Shown here: positions 33,864 to 35,813 of the stretch, piece after piece
How the letters are laid out: each line of letters starts with the position of its first letter
Numbering within the stretch: position 1 is the first letter of the stretch
Origin: an uncultured Clostridia bacterium
GTDB lineage: Bacteria > Bacillota > Clostridia > Oscillospirales > CAG-382
Reading direction: 5' to 3'
Assembly (NCBI GenBank): GCA_944375955.1
Contig: CALWBE010000060.1
Coordinates: forward strand, 1 to 35,813
DNA length: 35,813 nt
Made by a program: the position numbers and the translations under genes
Notes under the pieces: model-generated
What the model was told of the DNA's origin: nothing
Seen by the model: only the letters and a program-made list of their open reading frames with translations
The model's database searches: none

Positions 33864-35270
33864 TTAATTCTCTTCAAAACAGATCTTATTAAGCGCGTTT
33901 ATATACGCGTTAACCGCACTTCCTATAATATCTGTTGAAACACCTTTTCCAGAATAAAGCCTTCCGCTGTCCGAACGCAGCTTTACTATAGTCGTTCCGA
34001 CCGCCTCTCTGCCCTCTGTAAGCGACTGTACCTGGAATTCATCAAGATCGTAGTGGTGCCCCGTAATTTTCTCTATCGCAAGAAATACCGCGTCAATCGG
34101 TCCGTCGCCTGTCGAAATTCCTGAAAAAATCTCGCCGTCTTTCTCAAGCTCTACATGCGCTGTCGCCGTTATTACATTTCCCGTATTTATTACAAAGCTC
34201 TTAAGATGATATGTAGACGGTACCTGCAGCGCAACCGACGCTACTATAGCATCAAGCTCATGCATGCTTACCTGTTTCTTTGCGGCAACTTTACAGAATT
34301 CATCATATACCCGGCTGATATCCTCGGCGCTCAACTCATATCCAAGCTTCTCTGTCGCCGCTGTGATATCCGCTAATGTATCATCCGCAGAAAGTATGGT
34401 CCCATCGGCGCTTCCTTCGCGCGCGTTTTCTTCAGCATTATCATTGCCGAATTTCTTTGCTCCCATGATCCTGGATATCTTTTCAGCTGAATCTCCCAGC
34501 GCTGTCATCTCAACTGATGCCGATATACCTATGCGGTCTCCGGCTGCCGAAATTACCCTTGCAAACGCTGCAAAATCCGTAACTCCGCATGAGCAAAAAC
34601 CTGCTTTTATCCCGCTTGCTCCCGCCTTTACCGCTGATACTGCAGTCGATGTTCCAAGCGACATCCTGTCTGAACATTCTACCGAAACCGTCGCTCCTTT
34701 AAGATCTGCTTTCTCCATTATTTCCGATACAAATTCATACATTTCGTCAGGAAGCAATACTCCTGCCGTGTCACAAAGCGTAATATTCTTTATGCCGGCA
34801 TTTGTCGCTGTGTTGATCGCCGAAATCAGAAATTCCTTCTCACTGCGGGTGGCATCGATAAACTCGACTTCCGATTCATCACAAAGCGATTTTATTTTTT
34901 TCGACATGATATCTACTGTTTCAAGCATCGCAGCCGCTTTCTTGCCGCAGATATATTCCATCTGTACAGTAGATGCCGGAATTGATATGTAAAGTCTCTT
35001 TGAAGCACAGCCTGATATAGCTTTGTACGCCTCATCCGCTGCTTCTTCCGTAAGTCCCGCACAGCATGATATAGTACTTCTTTTTATTACCGGGCTTATC
35101 GTGTGCAGAAAAAGCAGATCGGTTCTATCGGAAATGCCTCCCACATCTATGGCGTCAGCTCCTATTTTATCAAGCAGCTTTGCCGTTTCTGTCTTTTCCT
35201 TAAAGCTCGGCTTTTCGCCGTATTCCACCGCTTTTCTTATAGTGACATCCGTAATACTTACTTTTTTCAT
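33864..35270 (-). CDS. LeuA-like protein (isopropylmalate-synthase family) with altered active site
   Basis: A 468-residue protein. The N-terminal two thirds are a DRE-TIM barrel like isopropylmalate or homocitrate synthase. Residues about 355-462 are an unmistakable LeuA regulatory domain (STGDGPIDAVFLAIE, SLTEGREAVGTT, GKGVSTDIIGSAVNAYINAL). The barrel motifs are changed. The canonical D-T-T-L-R-D-G is DVTIRKA (8-14), so the metal Asp is Lys13. The H-x-H-N-D metal site is E-C-S-D-R (198-202). The G-x-G-E-R-x-G-N loop is absent. I recall similar proteins in gut clostridia, usually called 2-isopropylmalate synthase, so this may be a conserved variant, not decay. Start: AAAAGGAG eight bases before the ATG at 35270; a longer frame to 35336 runs through the terminator and is not credible. 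Confidence 0.85.
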   Translation of the reverse strand: MKKVSITDVTIRKAVEYGEKPSFKEKTETAKLLDKIGADAIDVGGISDRTDLLFLHTISPVIKRSTISCCAGLTEEAADEAYKAISGCASKRLYISIPASTVQMEYICGKKAAAMLETVDIMSKKIKSLCDESEVEFIDATRSEKEFLISAINTATNAGIKNITLCDTAGVLLPDEMYEFVSEIMEKADLKGATVSVECSDRMSLGTSTAVSAVKAGASGIKAGFCSCGVTDFAAFARVISAAGDRIGISASVEMTALGDSAEKISRIMGAKKFGNDNAEENAREGSADGTILSADDTLADITAATEKLGYELSAEDISRVYDEFCKVAAKKQVSMHELDAIVASVALQVPSTYHLKSFVINTGNVITATAHVELEKDGEIFSGISTGDGPIDAVFLAIEKITGHHYDLDEFQVQSLTEGREAVGTTIVKLRSDSGRLYSGKGVSTDIIGSAVNAYINALNKICFEEN

Positions 35271-35317
35271 GATAAAACTCCTTTTATTATGATAATTTAT
35301 TTTTTTACTTGACAAAC

Positions 35318-35349
35318 AAAAAGGACCTGCGCGCATATGCCGCAGATCC
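35318..35349 (-). terminator. Attenuator terminator in the leader of the LeuA-like operon
   Basis: On the minus strand GGATCTGCG (35349-35341), nine-base loop, CGCAGGTCC (35331-35323): nine pairs with one G-U, then five T. It stands between the leader ORF and the LeuA-like gene, so most transcripts must read through it to reach the genes. Confidence 0.85.
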
Positions 35350-35370
35350 CGTTTATAAACGAAAACTTTC

Positions 35371-35456
35371 GCCTGAAATTACATACAAAACCCTTTTCAG
35401 GCACGACAAACAGCGCTGACTTTATCCGACTTTTTTAAAAGTAGGCTTTCAGCGCT
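35371..35456 (-). promoter_or_regulatory. Leader hairpins between leader ORF and attenuator
   Basis: Hairpin 1: AGCGCTGA (35456-35449) with TCAGCGCT (35419-35412), with a further ACTTTT/AAAAGT pairing inside; it covers the leucine codons of the leader ORF. Hairpin 2: GCCTGAAA (35402-35395) with TTTCAGGC (35378-35371), whose first arm overlaps the leader stop codon. Between hairpin 2 and the terminator lie CGAAAGTTTTCG and the palindrome CGTTTATAAACG (35350-35361). Confidence 0.7.
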
Positions 35457-35495
35457 TAGGATAAGCATATTGAAAATATAAAATACTGATTTCAT
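35397..35495 (-). CDS. Leader peptide of the LeuA-like operon, 32 codons
   Basis: ATG at 35495 with GGAG eight bases upstream; TGA at 35399-35397. The peptide begins MKSVFYIFNMLILS and has five Leu in ten codons, including three in a row (CTA CTT TTA at 35444-35436). CTA looks little used in the large genes here. Position, size, a regulatory codon run inside hairpin 1 and a terminator 48 bases after the stop match amino-acid operon leader peptides such as LeuL. No homology is claimed; the peptide itself would have no function beyond its translation. Confidence 0.7.
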   Translation of the reverse strand: MKSVFYIFNMLILSAESLLLKKSDKVSAVCRA

Positions 35496-35543
35496 GTTTG
35501 CTTCTCCGTTTTTTGTCTTCTTTAATAATTTTTAACTGGTAGA

Positions 35544-35572
35544 ATTATATCACGCATATTTTACTTTGTCAA
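35544..35572 (-). promoter_or_regulatory. Consensus sigma-A promoter of the LeuA-like operon
   Basis: On the minus strand TTGACA (35572-35567), 17 bases, TATAAT (35549-35544): perfect consensus. The start near 35537 puts the leader ORF about 40 bases in. Confidence 0.85.
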
Positions 35573-35586
35573 TAGTTTTTATTTTT

Positions 35587-35813
35587 TTATATGCTGCTTT
35601 TTTTCAGAACGTCTTGCATGTTATTTTCTTTCGTCTCCCGCCGTTCGGTTTCTTTTTTAAACTGCAGAGGAGTAAGGCCGTATTTTATTTTGAATCTTCT
35701 TATAAAATATGAGCAGTCTGAAAATCCGCATATGAGCGATATATTTAAAATACCAACATTGTTACATAAGAAAAATGCTTCTTGCAACAGACTGCGGCCC
35801 GCGTGAATTTTGG
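35587..35813 (-). CDS. AraC family regulator, C-terminal part (cut by right edge)
   Basis: The last 74 codons of an AraC-type regulator whose N-terminal part lies beyond the window. The frame is open to the edge. It reads through the end of the first helix-turn-helix and the second one (ISLICGFSDCSYFIRRFKIK), then the closing YGLTPLQFKKE. A charged tail of about 22 residues follows. The gene is on the same strand as the LeuA-like operon, and its stop is 15 bases before that operon's -35 box. No terminator lies between, so some read-through into the operon is possible. Confidence 0.85.
   Translation of the reverse strand, partial: KIHAGRSLLQEAFFLCNNVGILNISLICGFSDCSYFIRRFKIKYGLTPLQFKKETERRETKENNMQDVLKKSSI

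Noticed and set aside
35271..35336. N-terminal extension of the LeuA-like protein to 35336
   Set aside because: The extension is encoded by the attenuator terminator region and ignores the strong AAAAGGAG site before the ATG at 35270.

Overview
The window reads as one contiguous chromosomal piece of an AT-rich, low-GC, endospore-forming anaerobic Firmicute, most likely a gut clostridium (class Clostridia, Oscillospirales-like). This rests on two sporulation genes (spoIVB, spoIIE), AGGAGG-type ribosome binding sites, consensus sigma-A promoters, a glycine riboswitch and glycan-degrading genes. The species assignment is inference. No tRNA, rRNA, insertion sequence, phage gene or CRISPR array was seen.

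Layout. Bases 1-1138 hold the 5' part of spoIVB on the minus strand, cut by the window edge. It is divergent from a small SLOG-fold gene. Bases 1835-10018 are a self-contained rpoB-rpoC transcription unit with its own consensus promoter and terminator, separate from the ribosomal-protein genes that usually flank it. Bases 10074-12742 are minus-strand genes: a histidine phosphatase, an out-of-frame junction of two gene remnants (sialidase N-terminus and PHP phosphoesterase C-terminus), a PQ-loop membrane protein and a SanA/YdcF protein. spoIIE (12813-15182, minus) follows, with a Spo0A-type promoter. On the plus strand come hisS, aspS and polA. An Rrf2 regulator with IscR-like cysteines (minus), tspO and a ccdA-tlpA thiol-redox pair follow. 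An AGCS amino-acid/sodium symporter (minus) sits behind a glycine riboswitch and terminator and is divergent from an aspartokinase gene.

The right third is accessory metabolism. It has an AraC regulator divergent from a short GH29 alpha-fucosidase and a cytoplasmic right-handed beta-helix protein. Last comes a two-gene minus-strand operon (31301-35572): a divergent LeuA-like protein followed by an 816-residue fusion of a TIM-barrel sugar-isomerase-like domain with an acyl-CoA-synthetase-like adenylating domain. This operon is preceded by a consensus promoter, a 32-codon leader ORF with a run of leucine codons, stable hairpins and an intrinsic terminator, which is the layout of a leader-peptide attenuator. 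A cut AraC-family gene lies at the right edge.

The best candidate for an undescribed system is that operon. The LeuA-like protein keeps the leucine-type regulatory domain but has replaced the metal-binding motifs of the catalytic barrel, its partner has an unusual domain fusion, and the expression signals suggest control by leucyl-tRNA charging. The neighbouring fucosidase and the sialidase remnant point to past or present use of host or mucin glycans.
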